41,653 bases of DNA from Fusobacterium sp. SYSU M8D902 (GTDB lineage Bacteria; Fusobacteriota; Fusobacteriia; Fusobacteriales; Fusobacteriaceae): contig NZ_JBEFNA010000020.1 in the NCBI RefSeq assembly GCF_040199715.1, positions 1-41,653 on the forward strand, given 5' to 3'. The notes under the pieces are model-generated. The model saw only the letters and a list, made by a program, of their open reading frames with translations, had not been told where the DNA came from and did no database searches. A program made the translations under genes and the position numbers. Shown in pieces: positions 23,071 to 32,248 of the stretch. Numbering within the stretch: position 1 is the first letter of the stretch; every line of letters starts with the position of its first letter.

Positions 23071-23787
23071 GTTTTTTTCTAAATAAATATTTTTCCCATC
23101 TTTATCTTTTATATACAGTTTTAGTTTTTTATAATCTTTATTTTTCAACTTAACAGATAATGTTATCTCTTTTTTTCCTCTTCTCAGAGAGTTTCCATAT
23201 CTTCCTGATAAGATCTCCTCTCCACTTTCATTTTCCAAAGAATATATTAACTTTTCACTGCTGTTTCCATTCGATATTACATCTGTGTTTATTGTAATAA
23301 CTCCCTTTTTATAACTTACCTCTTTTTCAATTACTTTAACATCTATTGTTTCCTCTCCTATATTCCCGGTAATACCTATTGCTAATTCAGTTATAAAAGA
23401 GAGATTTGTTGAAAACCCTATGCTCTTTCCATTTTCAGCTTTTATCTCACTTTTTTTCTCTCTAAAGACTAATAAACTTTTATATTCTCCTATATCCATA
23501 TCTTTATCAATTTTTATCTTAAATCTTACTGTCTGCTTCGCTCCTGGCTTTATCGAAAAAACTTTTGGAAATATTGTAATCCTATCATTAAAATTATTAT
23601 TTTCATAACTTTCAGGTGCTTCTGTGAAAACTTCTATTCTAAGAGGTTCAGATGTATTATTTATAAGATAAACTTCATTTGTTTGATTTTTTTCTAAATC
23701 TAATTGAAAACTAGTTGGAGCTACTGAAAAATTTAGTCCCAAAACTGTATTGTATAAAATTATTAATAATATACATATTTTTTTCAT
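23047..23787 (-). CDS. Fimbrial periplasmic chaperone (first copy)
   Basis: The 246-residue protein has a signal peptide (KKICILLIILYNTVLG) and a PapD-like fold. NFSVAPTSFQLDLEKNQTNEVYLINNTSEPLRIEVF and ITIFPKVFSIKPGAKQTVRFKI give the first domain; a second Ig-like domain runs to the end. The ATG at 23787 has AGGAGAG upstream; a TTG one codon earlier is less likely. It follows the MORN_2 gene by 21 bases and is the last gene of the usher operon before the second riboswitch. A promoter for the next unit lies inside its 3' end. Two chaperones may serve different subunits. Confidence 0.85.
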   Translation of the reverse strand: MKKICILLIILYNTVLGLNFSVAPTSFQLDLEKNQTNEVYLINNTSEPLRIEVFTEAPESYENNNFNDRITIFPKVFSIKPGAKQTVRFKIKIDKDMDIGEYKSLLVFREKKSEIKAENGKSIGFSTNLSFITELAIGITGNIGEETIDVKVIEKEVSYKKGVITINTDVISNGNSSEKLIYSLENESGEEILSGRYGNSLRRGKKEITLSVKLKNKDYKKLKLYIKDKDGKNIYLEKNLTYSTQL

Positions 23788-23808
23788 CAAACACTCTCCT
23801 TTTTATTA

Positions 23809-24717
23809 TTACAATTTGGATAAGATCTCGTTATATTTCTCATAATATAATTCTCTACTAAATGTTTTAAATTTATTTATCAGTTTATCCCTCTTATTTT
23901 GATGTAGCTCACTGCTATCTTTTTCATTCCCCAGCTCTTTTCCATCTTTGTAGATAACCCTTTCCATCTCCATCCCAGCCTTATCATAGATGATCATCTC
24001 TCCATCTTTCTTCCCATCTTTATAGTTTATCGTAGTTTTTATATCTCCACTATTATAAAATAATTTCCAAAAATCTACTCTCTTATTCTGAAAATATTTT
24101 CCTTCTAGTAATAAGGGTCCCTCTTTTGAAAAAAACTTTATGGTGCCATTTAATTTTCCATAGTGAAAATTAGCTATTACATCTACCCTATCTTTTGAAT
24201 GATACTTTACAAACTTTCCATTTAATAATCCTTTATAATATGAGGTGTCAATATTTACATTTCCACTCTTGTCAAAATACTCAATCCTTCCTGATAAAAC
24301 TCCATCTTCAAAATTTTCATATCCTTCTAAAATTTTATTTTTATAAAAATATTTCCATTGTCCACAAGGTTTATCATATGAATACTCTAAGTTCCCTCTA
24401 ATTTCTCCATCTGCATACATTATTTTCCAAACACCATGTTTAATTCCCTCTAAATATCTTCCTTCATATAGGTATACTTCACCATCATCTAAAAACACTC
24501 CCTTAAACAAGCCATTTCTAATTCCATCTTTATACTCTTCCTGTATATTTTTATCAATTATTTTTCCTGTAAAGGGAGTCTCTTCATTTTCAATATAAAT
24601 AATATTATTCTTCAATACCTTTTTATTTGCTGTCTCAACTCTATTACTATCTCTTGAAAAAGTAAGACTTCCCACTATCATATATAAGATTATAGTTGTC
24701 TTATTAAATTTTCTCAT
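23809..24717 (-). CDS. MORN_2-repeat protein in the fimbrial operon
   Basis: The 302-residue protein starts with a signal-like hydrophobic stretch (TIILYMIVGSLTFS), then has seven or more MORN_2-type repeats such as YKDGIRNGLFKG, YLEGIKHGVWKIMYADG and YKDGKKDGEMIIYDKAG, and a charged C-terminal tail after about residue 250. It is secreted or membrane-anchored and is not a classical pilin. It lies between the usher and the first chaperone with close spacing. Repeats of this sort form extended beta-sheet surfaces, so it might help anchoring or assembly; that is a guess. Its start has a weak TTGAG site. Confidence 0.7.
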   Translation of the reverse strand: MRKFNKTTIILYMIVGSLTFSRDSNRVETANKKVLKNNIIYIENEETPFTGKIIDKNIQEEYKDGIRNGLFKGVFLDDGEVYLYEGRYLEGIKHGVWKIMYADGEIRGNLEYSYDKPCGQWKYFYKNKILEGYENFEDGVLSGRIEYFDKSGNVNIDTSYYKGLLNGKFVKYHSKDRVDVIANFHYGKLNGTIKFFSKEGPLLLEGKYFQNKRVDFWKLFYNSGDIKTTINYKDGKKDGEMIIYDKAGMEMERVIYKDGKELGNEKDSSELHQNKRDKLINKFKTFSRELYYEKYNEILSKL

Positions 24718-24738
24718 CTCAATTTAACTCTCTTTCAC

Positions 24739-27330
24739 CTAAAAATACTCTGATATATCCTCTGATTTCTCCTCATCCATATTTTCTAATTTTATTAATT
24801 TTGTATCATATCCTTCAAAATATTCCCCCTCTTCTGGATTCTTTAATGTAATTTTTATAGGAATCGCTTCTCTACTAAATCCAATATTTCTATCTCCAAT
24901 ATAATCAAATTTTATTGTATACTCCCCTGGAGTAACATCTTCAAAAAAATACATTCCATCAAATTCAGGATCTATTATTTTAACTATCTCTCCATTTTTC
25001 TCTAAAACTATAGTTACCAGTGATAAGGTTCTTACAAACTCTTTTTCTGTAAATTCATCTGTATACAATATATTTCCCATAACCATTGAAATTACCTCAA
25101 CAGGTATATCAATTTTTGCCCCTGAAGATCTTCTTGTTTTTATTCTTAATGACTCTTTTGTATTCTTCATCATTGGATCTATACTCTTTCTATCTACAGT
25201 CAATGTAACTTCCTCATTATTATAAAATCCTTCTGCCACATAGTTTCCATTTTTGTCTGAATAAAAATATCTGTTATTAACCATTACTTTTACATTTTCT
25301 AATGGTAACTCTCCCTCATCAAAAATTCCATTTCCATTTCTATCTAAAAAAACTTTTCCATGAATCCACGAGCTGTTAAGTGAAACATCTCTTTTTATCT
25401 TTCTTTTTGGATTACTCAAATCAATTATTTTACTTACTTCTAAGCCAACTTGTGTTTTTTCTTTACCAGCTTCATCTATTGTAGTATTTAATGGTGATCT
25501 TAAATATATAAAATCATCTAATTCAATATTGAACATAAATCCATATCTAAACTTTTCCTTCTCATTTGAATAACCTATATTAACACCTAAATCAGCATAC
25601 AAAGTATCTTTTATCAATTCCTTCTTCTTCAAGTTAATCCTTAGAAGATGTTCCTGTTCATATCTTCTTTTTAAGTTATTTTTTGAAAATGAACTTTCTA
25701 AGATAACTGTTATATCATCATAATTAGAGTAGCTAAGTGAAGGTTTATAAGTTATCTCCTCATTCTTTCCTTTTATACTCTTTTCTATTTTTAATGAATT
25801 ATATATAGGTGAAAATATAGAACTATCCCACATACCATAAATAATTTTCTCTTTATTCTCTCCACTAATATTATCATATTTTAAAATTCTCTCCACTCCA
25901 AACTCTAAAAAATTTCTATCAAAACTTTTCCCTAGAGAAACTGAGTTATACTGCTTTACATCTACATCTTCATCTTTTATCTTGGCATATCTATTCTCTA
26001 CTAATTTTATATTATATGAAAATAATTTTTGCTCAATCTCTAGTTCGTAGTTGTTTTTCTTATGAGTTTGGTCATAGTAATTTTTGTAATTGATCAACAT
26101 TGGAATATTTTTATTCCCTACTCTTAATAAAAAATCATTTTCTAATAGTTTATATTCAGTTTCATTATTTGATTTAAGGCTCATTCCACCTAAACCTAAA
26201 GTTAGATTATCACTAATACCGTAATAGGCTTTTCCTATAGTTTGAAAATGATTTTCTTCATCATTTTTTCCACCTTGATATACAAATCTACTCTTACCTT
26301 TTTTCAAAAGATTTATATCAGAAAGAGAATATACTTTTTTCTCATCTATTCTACCATCTTTATAGTATATTTTTAATGTATAATTTGAATTAAATACCCC
26401 ATCATCAACTCTAAACTCATAATATTCTGAAAATGGTCTAATATAATCAATTAAAAAAGAGTTTCTGTATAGCTCAACACTCTCTACATTCTTAGCTTCT
26501 CCTCTTATAATTGTTACACCTGAATCATTTGTTAAATATACATCACTACTATCAAAATTTACTCCTAACATTTTTGAATTTACATCTATAAAGTTAGGTG
26601 CTTTTAAAGAGAAATTTCCTAAAACTAAATCATTGTTTTCACTGATATTTGAATAGGTTAAATTTCCATAATTAATTTTCCGCTCTGGCTTAAACTCACC
26701 GTCTAAATATAACTCTCCATACAGCAGTTGAGATGAGTATTCATAATTTATTCTATAATTTGAATCTTCTATATCATATTTTGAATATCCTATTTTAAAT
26801 AATCCTGGGGTTATCAACTTTCTAGGCATCTCAAAATCTACTTTTTTATTACTCTTCTTCTTACGACTGTCCAATCTTAATCTCTCTAATTTTCCTTTTT
26901 CTCTCTTCTCATATGGAAGAGTAAATTCAGGTTCCAAATTAAGTTTAAGAGATGAGAAATCAAACTCTATCTTTTTAAATGGTAATCTCTCTTTTAGTGT
27001 TTTAATATTTACATATAGCTCTCCTTCCATTTCAAAACTCTCTTCAGTTGAAAAAGCTATATTAAATTTTTTATCATCTATATTTCCTTCTATTCTCCTA
27101 TTCTTCAAATCTATCTCAATACCATATAGCTCCATAAAATAAAATAAACTATTTAAACCTACATATACATCTTCTGTTGTCTCATCATATTTTACCATAA
27201 AAAAATTATCTGTTAAATTTTTTATATTAATTTGAATATATGAATCATTTAAATTTTCTACTTCAATTTTTGAATAAGTTTTTATAAAGCAAAAAAAGAT
27301 TAATATAAAAAATATTTTTTTAACTTTCAT
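24739..27330 (-). CDS. Outer-membrane fimbrial usher
   Basis: The 863-residue protein has a signal peptide (about 1-20), an N-terminal chaperone-subunit-binding domain (to about 135), and a beta-barrel region with a plug-like domain near 285-330 (GVTIIRGEAKNVESVELYRN, DYIRPFSEYYEFRVDDGVFNSNYTLKIYYKDGR). Towards the C-terminus (about 657-700) is an SdrD B/carboxypeptidase-regulatory-like domain with DRNGNGIFDEGE (663-674), a calcium-binding-like loop, and IPV, YDTKL motifs. It secretes and assembles fimbrial subunits. The architecture resembles CfaC/TcfC-type ushers of the alternate chaperone-usher class. It overlaps the tip-protein gene by 11 bases and uses its end as a binding site. Confidence 0.85.
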   Translation of the reverse strand: MKVKKIFFILIFFCFIKTYSKIEVENLNDSYIQINIKNLTDNFFMVKYDETTEDVYVGLNSLFYFMELYGIEIDLKNRRIEGNIDDKKFNIAFSTEESFEMEGELYVNIKTLKERLPFKKIEFDFSSLKLNLEPEFTLPYEKREKGKLERLRLDSRKKKSNKKVDFEMPRKLITPGLFKIGYSKYDIEDSNYRINYEYSSQLLYGELYLDGEFKPERKINYGNLTYSNISENNDLVLGNFSLKAPNFIDVNSKMLGVNFDSSDVYLTNDSGVTIIRGEAKNVESVELYRNSFLIDYIRPFSEYYEFRVDDGVFNSNYTLKIYYKDGRIDEKKVYSLSDINLLKKGKSRFVYQGGKNDEENHFQTIGKAYYGISDNLTLGLGGMSLKSNNETEYKLLENDFLLRVGNKNIPMLINYKNYYDQTHKKNNYELEIEQKLFSYNIKLVENRYAKIKDEDVDVKQYNSVSLGKSFDRNFLEFGVERILKYDNISGENKEKIIYGMWDSSIFSPIYNSLKIEKSIKGKNEEITYKPSLSYSNYDDITVILESSFSKNNLKRRYEQEHLLRINLKKKELIKDTLYADLGVNIGYSNEKEKFRYGFMFNIELDDFIYLRSPLNTTIDEAGKEKTQVGLEVSKIIDLSNPKRKIKRDVSLNSSWIHGKVFLDRNGNGIFDEGELPLENVKVMVNNRYFYSDKNGNYVAEGFYNNEEVTLTVDRKSIDPMMKNTKESLRIKTRRSSGAKIDIPVEVISMVMGNILYTDEFTEKEFVRTLSLVTIVLEKNGEIVKIIDPEFDGMYFFEDVTPGEYTIKFDYIGDRNIGFSREAIPIKITLKNPEEGEYFEGYDTKLIKLENMDEEKSEDISEYF

Positions 27331-28147
27331 ACTCTACTCTCACTGTAAATTTCCCTTTATATTTTCCAAAATTATTTGAGTTTGTTTCAGTACTTCCATC
27401 TATATAAAAATCTCTTATTATTCCTTGATTATTTTCCATCTTTATGATTTTCTTTACTATCTTAGTACCTCTATTATCTCTAAATCTTAATTTTACATCT
27501 AAACTATCACCTAGCTCATTTACGATCTTTACATCTTCTGGAATAACAATCTTTATATTATGACCCACTTCCCCTATAAAAGATAGTCTTGCTGGATGAG
27601 CTCCATTTGTACTCTCTGTATCTAATCTTTCACCTGCTATTGCTCTTCCTAAATACATATGATCTTCAACCTTAATCTCTAAAGGTTTTATTATGTTGAT
27701 CTGCTGTAATTCAAGAGAAACTTTTTCCCAATTTCCAAATCTATCATAAACTCTTCCTACTACCAAATTGCTTCTTCTGTCTTGTCCTCTCCAATTTAAT
27801 AAAAGAGTTCCCTTTATATCCAATTTTATCTCTGAAGTAAACTCGCCTTTTTTATCTCTAAAATATGCTTTATTTCCTCTTATATTATTCTCTGAAGATG
27901 TTATCATTAAGTTTTCTCCCAATAAGAAATTGCTATTTAATCCACTATTTCCTTCCAATTGAAAATAACTGTCCTTATCTATATTTTTCCCAGATATTCT
28001 TACTCCAACTAATGTAAAATCTATTCGTGTTGTAATATTGGCAATAACATCTTCACTAAAATAAGCATAGTCACTTCTAGCACTCATACTAAAAGCATTT
28101 ATAAAAATACTTATCTGCATTAAAAATATCACAATTAGCTTTTTCAT
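27320..28147 (-). CDS. Two-domain putative tip adhesin or minor fimbrial subunit
   Basis: The 275-residue protein has a signal peptide (KKLIVIFLMQISIFINAF), an N-terminal domain of about 130 residues that I do not recognise, then a C-terminal pilin-like domain from about 145. There VSLELQQINIIKPLEIKVEDHMYLG matches the IxKPLxI and VDFG region of the other two pilins, and the end (YKGKFTVRVEYES) matches their C-terminal strand. One extra N-terminal domain on a pilin domain is the build of a tip adhesin. I start it at 28147 because MGEETD upstream has no site and GGGAGAAG lies before this ATG. It overlaps the SBP gene by the four bases ATGA. Confidence 0.65.
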   Translation of the reverse strand: MKKLIVIFLMQISIFINAFSMSARSDYAYFSEDVIANITTRIDFTLVGVRISGKNIDKDSYFQLEGNSGLNSNFLLGENLMITSSENNIRGNKAYFRDKKGEFTSEIKLDIKGTLLLNWRGQDRRSNLVVGRVYDRFGNWEKVSLELQQINIIKPLEIKVEDHMYLGRAIAGERLDTESTNGAHPARLSFIGEVGHNIKIVIPEDVKIVNELGDSLDVKLRFRDNRGTKIVKKIIKMENNQGIIRDFYIDGSTETNSNNFGKYKGKFTVRVEYES

Positions 28148-29565
28148 ATCTGTTTCTTCTCCCATTCTTTATAATATCTTTCAACTTTTTCTGAAATAAT
28201 CATATAATCTTTATGATTTTTTATAGGTATATATGGTAACTCTTTTTGTATTAAACCTAACATTTTTTTTAGTATGATCTCTCTTCCTTTTGCTGTTTTC
28301 TCCTGTTTTAAAAGCTTAAAAAATGGTTTTAATGAGTTATATACCTCATACTCTTCTAAATCTTTTAAAAATATTTTAGCAATATTAAATAGAATATCAT
28401 TTCCTACTATGGAAATATCGTAAAGAGCTAAGTCATAATCTTTATTTTTCATTTTCTGACTATATGATTCAAAATTATGTGGCAATATATTTAATTCAAT
28501 ATTAGCTCTTTTAAAATAACTCTTTATCTCTTCTGCTTCTTTAATATTTTTATCTGTATTAAGAATCATCAAATCTATACTCTTTTTTAAACTTATATTT
28601 TTAGAAGAATTAGCTTTTGTATTCTTCTCTCTCTCATCAATATTTATCAGTTCTTTAGGAAAAAATGGAGTTTTTTCCTTCCCTAACACTCTTCTTAAAT
28701 CTTCTTTTTCAGCTCTAGAATATCTATATTTCTGTCCAAAAGATAAGACAGATATTCTAACTGTTTTATCTTCAATTATAACGCTATTCTCATCAATTAT
28801 CTTAAATTTCTCTCCATACTCCAATGTCTCTTCATCTATATCTAGTACTGCATCTACTCTTTCATTAAAGAGTGAAATCAATCTTTTTTGATCCTTTATC
28901 TCACTATAAAATTGCAATTCCTCTACTAAGGCTACCTCTTCAAAATAATCTTTATTTTCCCTCAATACTATTGAGTTATTTTTCAGAGATTTTACATAGT
29001 ATTTACCTGTCCCATATATTTTTTGCCCTTTTATTTTTACAATAGATGTAACATCATAAGTTAATTTTTCTAAAAAAGTATTATCTTCTTCTGATAACTT
29101 TATAACTAATTTCTTATCATCTAAAATTTTTATCTCCATTATCTCTGAAAATAAGTATTTTAAATTATTATTTTTTAACTGTTCCAATGAAAATTTTATA
29201 TCTTTTGCTTCTAATTCATCTCCATTATGAAAATAAATATCACTTTTTAATTCAATATAAAGATTTTTTTCATCTAACCATTTAAACTCTTTTACCAAAC
29301 TAGGTTTTATCTCTCCATTATTATCTTTTATAAATAATCTATTATATACCAAATTAACAAATCTTTTTGAATAGTCATCATTGATTAAAATTGGATTTAA
29401 ATTTGAAATTTTTCTTCCTTGGCTAATCTTAATATTCTTCAAAGCTTTTTCTTGAATGTTTTCTTGATATATATCATCAAAAAAATTATCCTCTAGGTCT
29501 AAAGGTAACTTATTTGCAAAACTTATTATAAATTTAAATATGAATAAAATTATATATTTCTTCAA
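28144..29565 (-). CDS. Orphan SBP_bac_5-type substrate-binding protein
   Basis: The 473-residue protein resembles family-5 ABC solute-binding proteins (oligopeptide/nickel): a signal-like N-terminus, then LNPILINDDYSKRFVNLVYNRLF, a typical LVKEFKWLDEKNLYIELKSDIYFHNGDELEAKDI stretch and ELPYIPIKNHK near the end. No permease or ATPase gene is near, so transport is unlikely; it could be a periplasmic ligand sensor or helper for the HD-GYP receptor. It starts with TTG (29565) preceded by GAGGTAGAGAG; no better ATG is available. It is 17 bases downstream of the HD-GYP gene and its stop overlaps the tip-adhesin start. Confidence 0.7.
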   Translation of the reverse strand: MKKYIILFIFKFIISFANKLPLDLEDNFFDDIYQENIQEKALKNIKISQGRKISNLNPILINDDYSKRFVNLVYNRLFIKDNNGEIKPSLVKEFKWLDEKNLYIELKSDIYFHNGDELEAKDIKFSLEQLKNNNLKYLFSEIMEIKILDDKKLVIKLSEEDNTFLEKLTYDVTSIVKIKGQKIYGTGKYYVKSLKNNSIVLRENKDYFEEVALVEELQFYSEIKDQKRLISLFNERVDAVLDIDEETLEYGEKFKIIDENSVIIEDKTVRISVLSFGQKYRYSRAEKEDLRRVLGKEKTPFFPKELINIDEREKNTKANSSKNISLKKSIDLMILNTDKNIKEAEEIKSYFKRANIELNILPHNFESYSQKMKNKDYDLALYDISIVGNDILFNIAKIFLKDLEEYEVYNSLKPFFKLLKQEKTAKGREIILKKMLGLIQKELPYIPIKNHKDYMIISEKVERYYKEWEKKQI

Positions 29566-29582
29566 ACTCTCTACCTCTTTTC

Positions 29583-31691
29583 CTAATCCTCTTTCAAATT
29601 GAAAATATCGTTTACTAAGTAAACTGATTTATTGTAGCTTTGATATATCTTTTCAAAATAATTATGATTTTTTTCAAATATATCAACAATTTCAGGTTCG
29701 AAACTTTCTCCTCTTTCATTTTTGATAATTTCAACAGCTTCTAAGTGACTATATCCTTTTCTATAAATTTTTGTCTGTCTTAAATTGTCATACATATCAG
29801 CTATTGCTACTATTCTACTTTCTAGTGGTATATCTTTTGTCTTTAATCCCAATGGATAACCTTTACCATTCCATTTTTCATGATGAAATCTTACTATATT
29901 TTCAGCCATATCACCCAATTGCAATTTTTTTGCTATCTTTGCTCCTATATCTGTATGCTTCTTTACTTCATTAAACTCTTCTTCAGTTAATTTTCCCGGC
30001 TTTGTCAATATATCTTTAGAAATAGCTATCTTTCCAATATCATGAAATGGTGTTTGTTTTTTTATCTCTGCTATAAAAGCTTTATTACAATTGTATTTTT
30101 TAGCTAGAAACTCTGAATACATTGCTAGTCTTTTTCCATGATCTCCAGCTTCCTCTTGATCTAATTGGTGGATAGCTTCAAAACTTTCTACTAACATTTC
30201 ACTTAATTTTTCCGCTTTCTTTCTGTTTGCTTCAGCTTTTAAAATTAATATTGTTAAAATAATTATAAAAATAATTAATGGGATTACTATTTGAGCAATC
30301 AGTTTATAGTTTTTCTCAAATAAAATATTTTTATTTGCTCTTGAATCAATCATTGTTCTATCTAAGCTAAAACTCTCTACAAGAGTTTGAAAAACATTTC
30401 CTAATTCCACATCTTTTTTCTTTATTCCCATACTTATACTGAAATCTTCATTTAAAACTCCAGCTATTTTTATCTTATTCTCAAGAAAGTTATTTGTTAT
30501 GGCTCCCTCTAGCATACTTGTAAAAAATATAAGATAATCTCCCTCATAATTTAATAATTTATTTATTCCCTCTTCTAACGTTTCAACATATATTATTTTT
30601 GATTTTTCTATCGTTTCTGGCAATGGAATTTCAATATCTACATTTTTTACCATTACTATTTTTTCATGGCTTAAATCTGATAATTTTACAGTAAAAGAAT
30701 CTAATTTTCTATTGGCTATCCCTACTGTATTTTGATAATAAGGCTTAGTAAACATATAATCTTTTTTCAAGTCATTTTTCTCTATTATCACTCCATTGAT
30801 ATCCCAATCATCTGATCTAGTTATAGTGATTGGAATATTTAGGATTTTTTCTATATCTTTTACTATATCTGGTAATATCCCCTTTATACTTCCATTATTT
30901 TTATAATAAATTGGTAGTAGATATTCATCACTAGGAATTTTTACTTTTATATTTTTATATTTCTCTTTTACATATTCATAACTAGGAATATCCTTTAAAA
31001 TATATCTATAAAAATTTATTCTATTTTTATCTAAAGTTTTTTTCAATTTCTCATTATCATAATCTTTTAATTCCTCATTTAAGCTATTATATAAACTGTT
31101 ATATTCCTCTTTAATTGCAATCTGCTCTCTATAAAGAATATTTTCTATAACTCTCACCGAAGTTTCAACAGAGTTATTCTCAATCCAGTTACTCAAAATA
31201 AGTGCATCTATATCCTCATTTTTTAAACTTTCCAATGCATCTGTTCTATTCTTCATTACTATTTTATCAAATTTTATCTTATCAAATCTTTTTTCTATTT
31301 CATCAATTCCTCTTGAATTTTCTACATATCCTATTTTTAACCCTTTTAAGTCACTCATTTTTGTCAATTTACCACTATTTTTTACTAATACAGCTATTCT
31401 ATAGGTAATTGGCATCTGTATAAATTTATATCCAGCTAATTCTTCTGGTTCCACAGCCCTCAAAATTACATCTGGATCTTTCTCATTAAATATATATTCA
31501 AATTTATAATTTTTTTTCTCCTCTAATTTCTCTAATATATCTACATAGACTCCCTCATATTTACCCTTATCCATATCTCTATATAGATACATATCCACTC
31601 TATTAAATGGAACTTTAACTTTTAAAATCTCCTTAGAATATAATAAGCTATTAAGTAATATCAATATAAAATAAAATATAAACCTTCTCAT
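29583..31691 (-). CDS. Double Venus-flytrap receptor with HD-GYP phosphodiesterase domain
   Basis: The 702-residue protein has a signal peptide (1 to about 19), two tandem SBP_bac_3 periplasmic binding domains (about 20-230 and 245-460), a TM helix (465-484) and a cytoplasmic HD-GYP domain (about 510-690). Its residues are visible: His550-Asp551 in FHDIGKIAI, His579 in HTDIGAKI, His603-His604 in HHEKWNGKGYP and Gly611-Pro613. The Asp usual in HHExxDG is Asn here. HD-GYP proteins break down c-di-GMP, some also 3',3'-cGAMP. Ligand binding outside could switch the phosphodiesterase, as in BvgS-like sensors. It sits directly behind the first pilin gene. Confidence 0.9.
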   Translation of the reverse strand: MRRFIFYFILILLNSLLYSKEILKVKVPFNRVDMYLYRDMDKGKYEGVYVDILEKLEEKKNYKFEYIFNEKDPDVILRAVEPEELAGYKFIQMPITYRIAVLVKNSGKLTKMSDLKGLKIGYVENSRGIDEIEKRFDKIKFDKIVMKNRTDALESLKNEDIDALILSNWIENNSVETSVRVIENILYREQIAIKEEYNSLYNSLNEELKDYDNEKLKKTLDKNRINFYRYILKDIPSYEYVKEKYKNIKVKIPSDEYLLPIYYKNNGSIKGILPDIVKDIEKILNIPITITRSDDWDINGVIIEKNDLKKDYMFTKPYYQNTVGIANRKLDSFTVKLSDLSHEKIVMVKNVDIEIPLPETIEKSKIIYVETLEEGINKLLNYEGDYLIFFTSMLEGAITNNFLENKIKIAGVLNEDFSISMGIKKKDVELGNVFQTLVESFSLDRTMIDSRANKNILFEKNYKLIAQIVIPLIIFIIILTILILKAEANRKKAEKLSEMLVESFEAIHQLDQEEAGDHGKRLAMYSEFLAKKYNCNKAFIAEIKKQTPFHDIGKIAISKDILTKPGKLTEEEFNEVKKHTDIGAKIAKKLQLGDMAENIVRFHHEKWNGKGYPLGLKTKDIPLESRIVAIADMYDNLRQTKIYRKGYSHLEAVEIIKNERGESFEPEIVDIFEKNHNYFEKIYQSYNKSVYLVNDIFNLKED

Positions 31692-31716
31692 CTCTCCTCC
31701 TAACCAATATCTTCCT

Positions 31717-32199
31717 CTAATCTACATATGTAGCTCTTATTACAATTCCACCAGAATATTTTCCCGGTTCTGTTTCTACTGGTACATTTTCTATTACTCC
31801 ACCAATTGAAAACTCTTCTCCAGTTAATTTTGTTATCTTTATATTATTTCCATTTAAAGAGTTTAAATCTTTTACCATTAATTTTGTTGTGATTGCCTTC
31901 CTAGCACTATTATAAATTGGTACTTCTAAATTCTCCTTAATCGATTTGAATTCTGATCCTTCTAAAGCTTTCCATTCTACCTTTATATTTCCATAACCAG
32001 TAATAGCAATTTTTCCTTCTTGCTTTACAGTAACATTTGAACTCCCTATACTTATACTGCCAAAATCAACATCTGAAATCTTCGTTATTGTTATTGGTCT
32101 TAAAATGTCAACAGTTACTTCCACTATTGCTGTTTTATTACTTCCTATTGTCAATATAGAAATCAATAAAAATAGTAATAGTATTGTATTTTTTTTCAT
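31717..32199 (-). CDS. Fimbrial pilin subunit, riboswitch-controlled (first in operon)
   Basis: The 160-residue protein has a signal peptide (KKNTILLLFLLISILTIGS), then AIVEVTVDILRPITITKISDVDFGSISIG, matching the IxKPLxI and VDFG region of the pilin at 22378, and a C-terminal KYSGGIVIRATYVD strand. It lacks Cys. The ATG at 32199 follows GGGAGG; a start at 32232 would lie in the terminator. It is the first gene after the copy 2 GEMM-I switch, and is followed by the HD-GYP gene. The sequences of the two pilins are distinct, so they are probably different subunits rather than recent copies. Confidence 0.78.
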   Translation of the reverse strand: MKKNTILLLFLLISILTIGSNKTAIVEVTVDILRPITITKISDVDFGSISIGSSNVTVKQEGKIAITGYGNIKVEWKALEGSEFKSIKENLEVPIYNSARKAITTKLMVKDLNSLNGNNIKITKLTGEEFSIGGVIENVPVETEPGKYSGGIVIRATYVD

Positions 32200-32215
32200 A
32201 TAACCTCCCTTATTC

Positions 32216-32247
32216 AAAAAAAACAACCACAAATAAATTTGTGATTG
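32216..32247 (-). terminator. Terminator of the second GEMM-I riboswitch
   Basis: A 10-bp stem CAATCACAAA/TTTGTGGTTG with a 4-base loop followed by eight Ts. Unlike copy 1, its 5' arm starts just after the minimal aptamer rather than inside it. Confidence 0.75.
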
Positions 32248-32248
32248 T

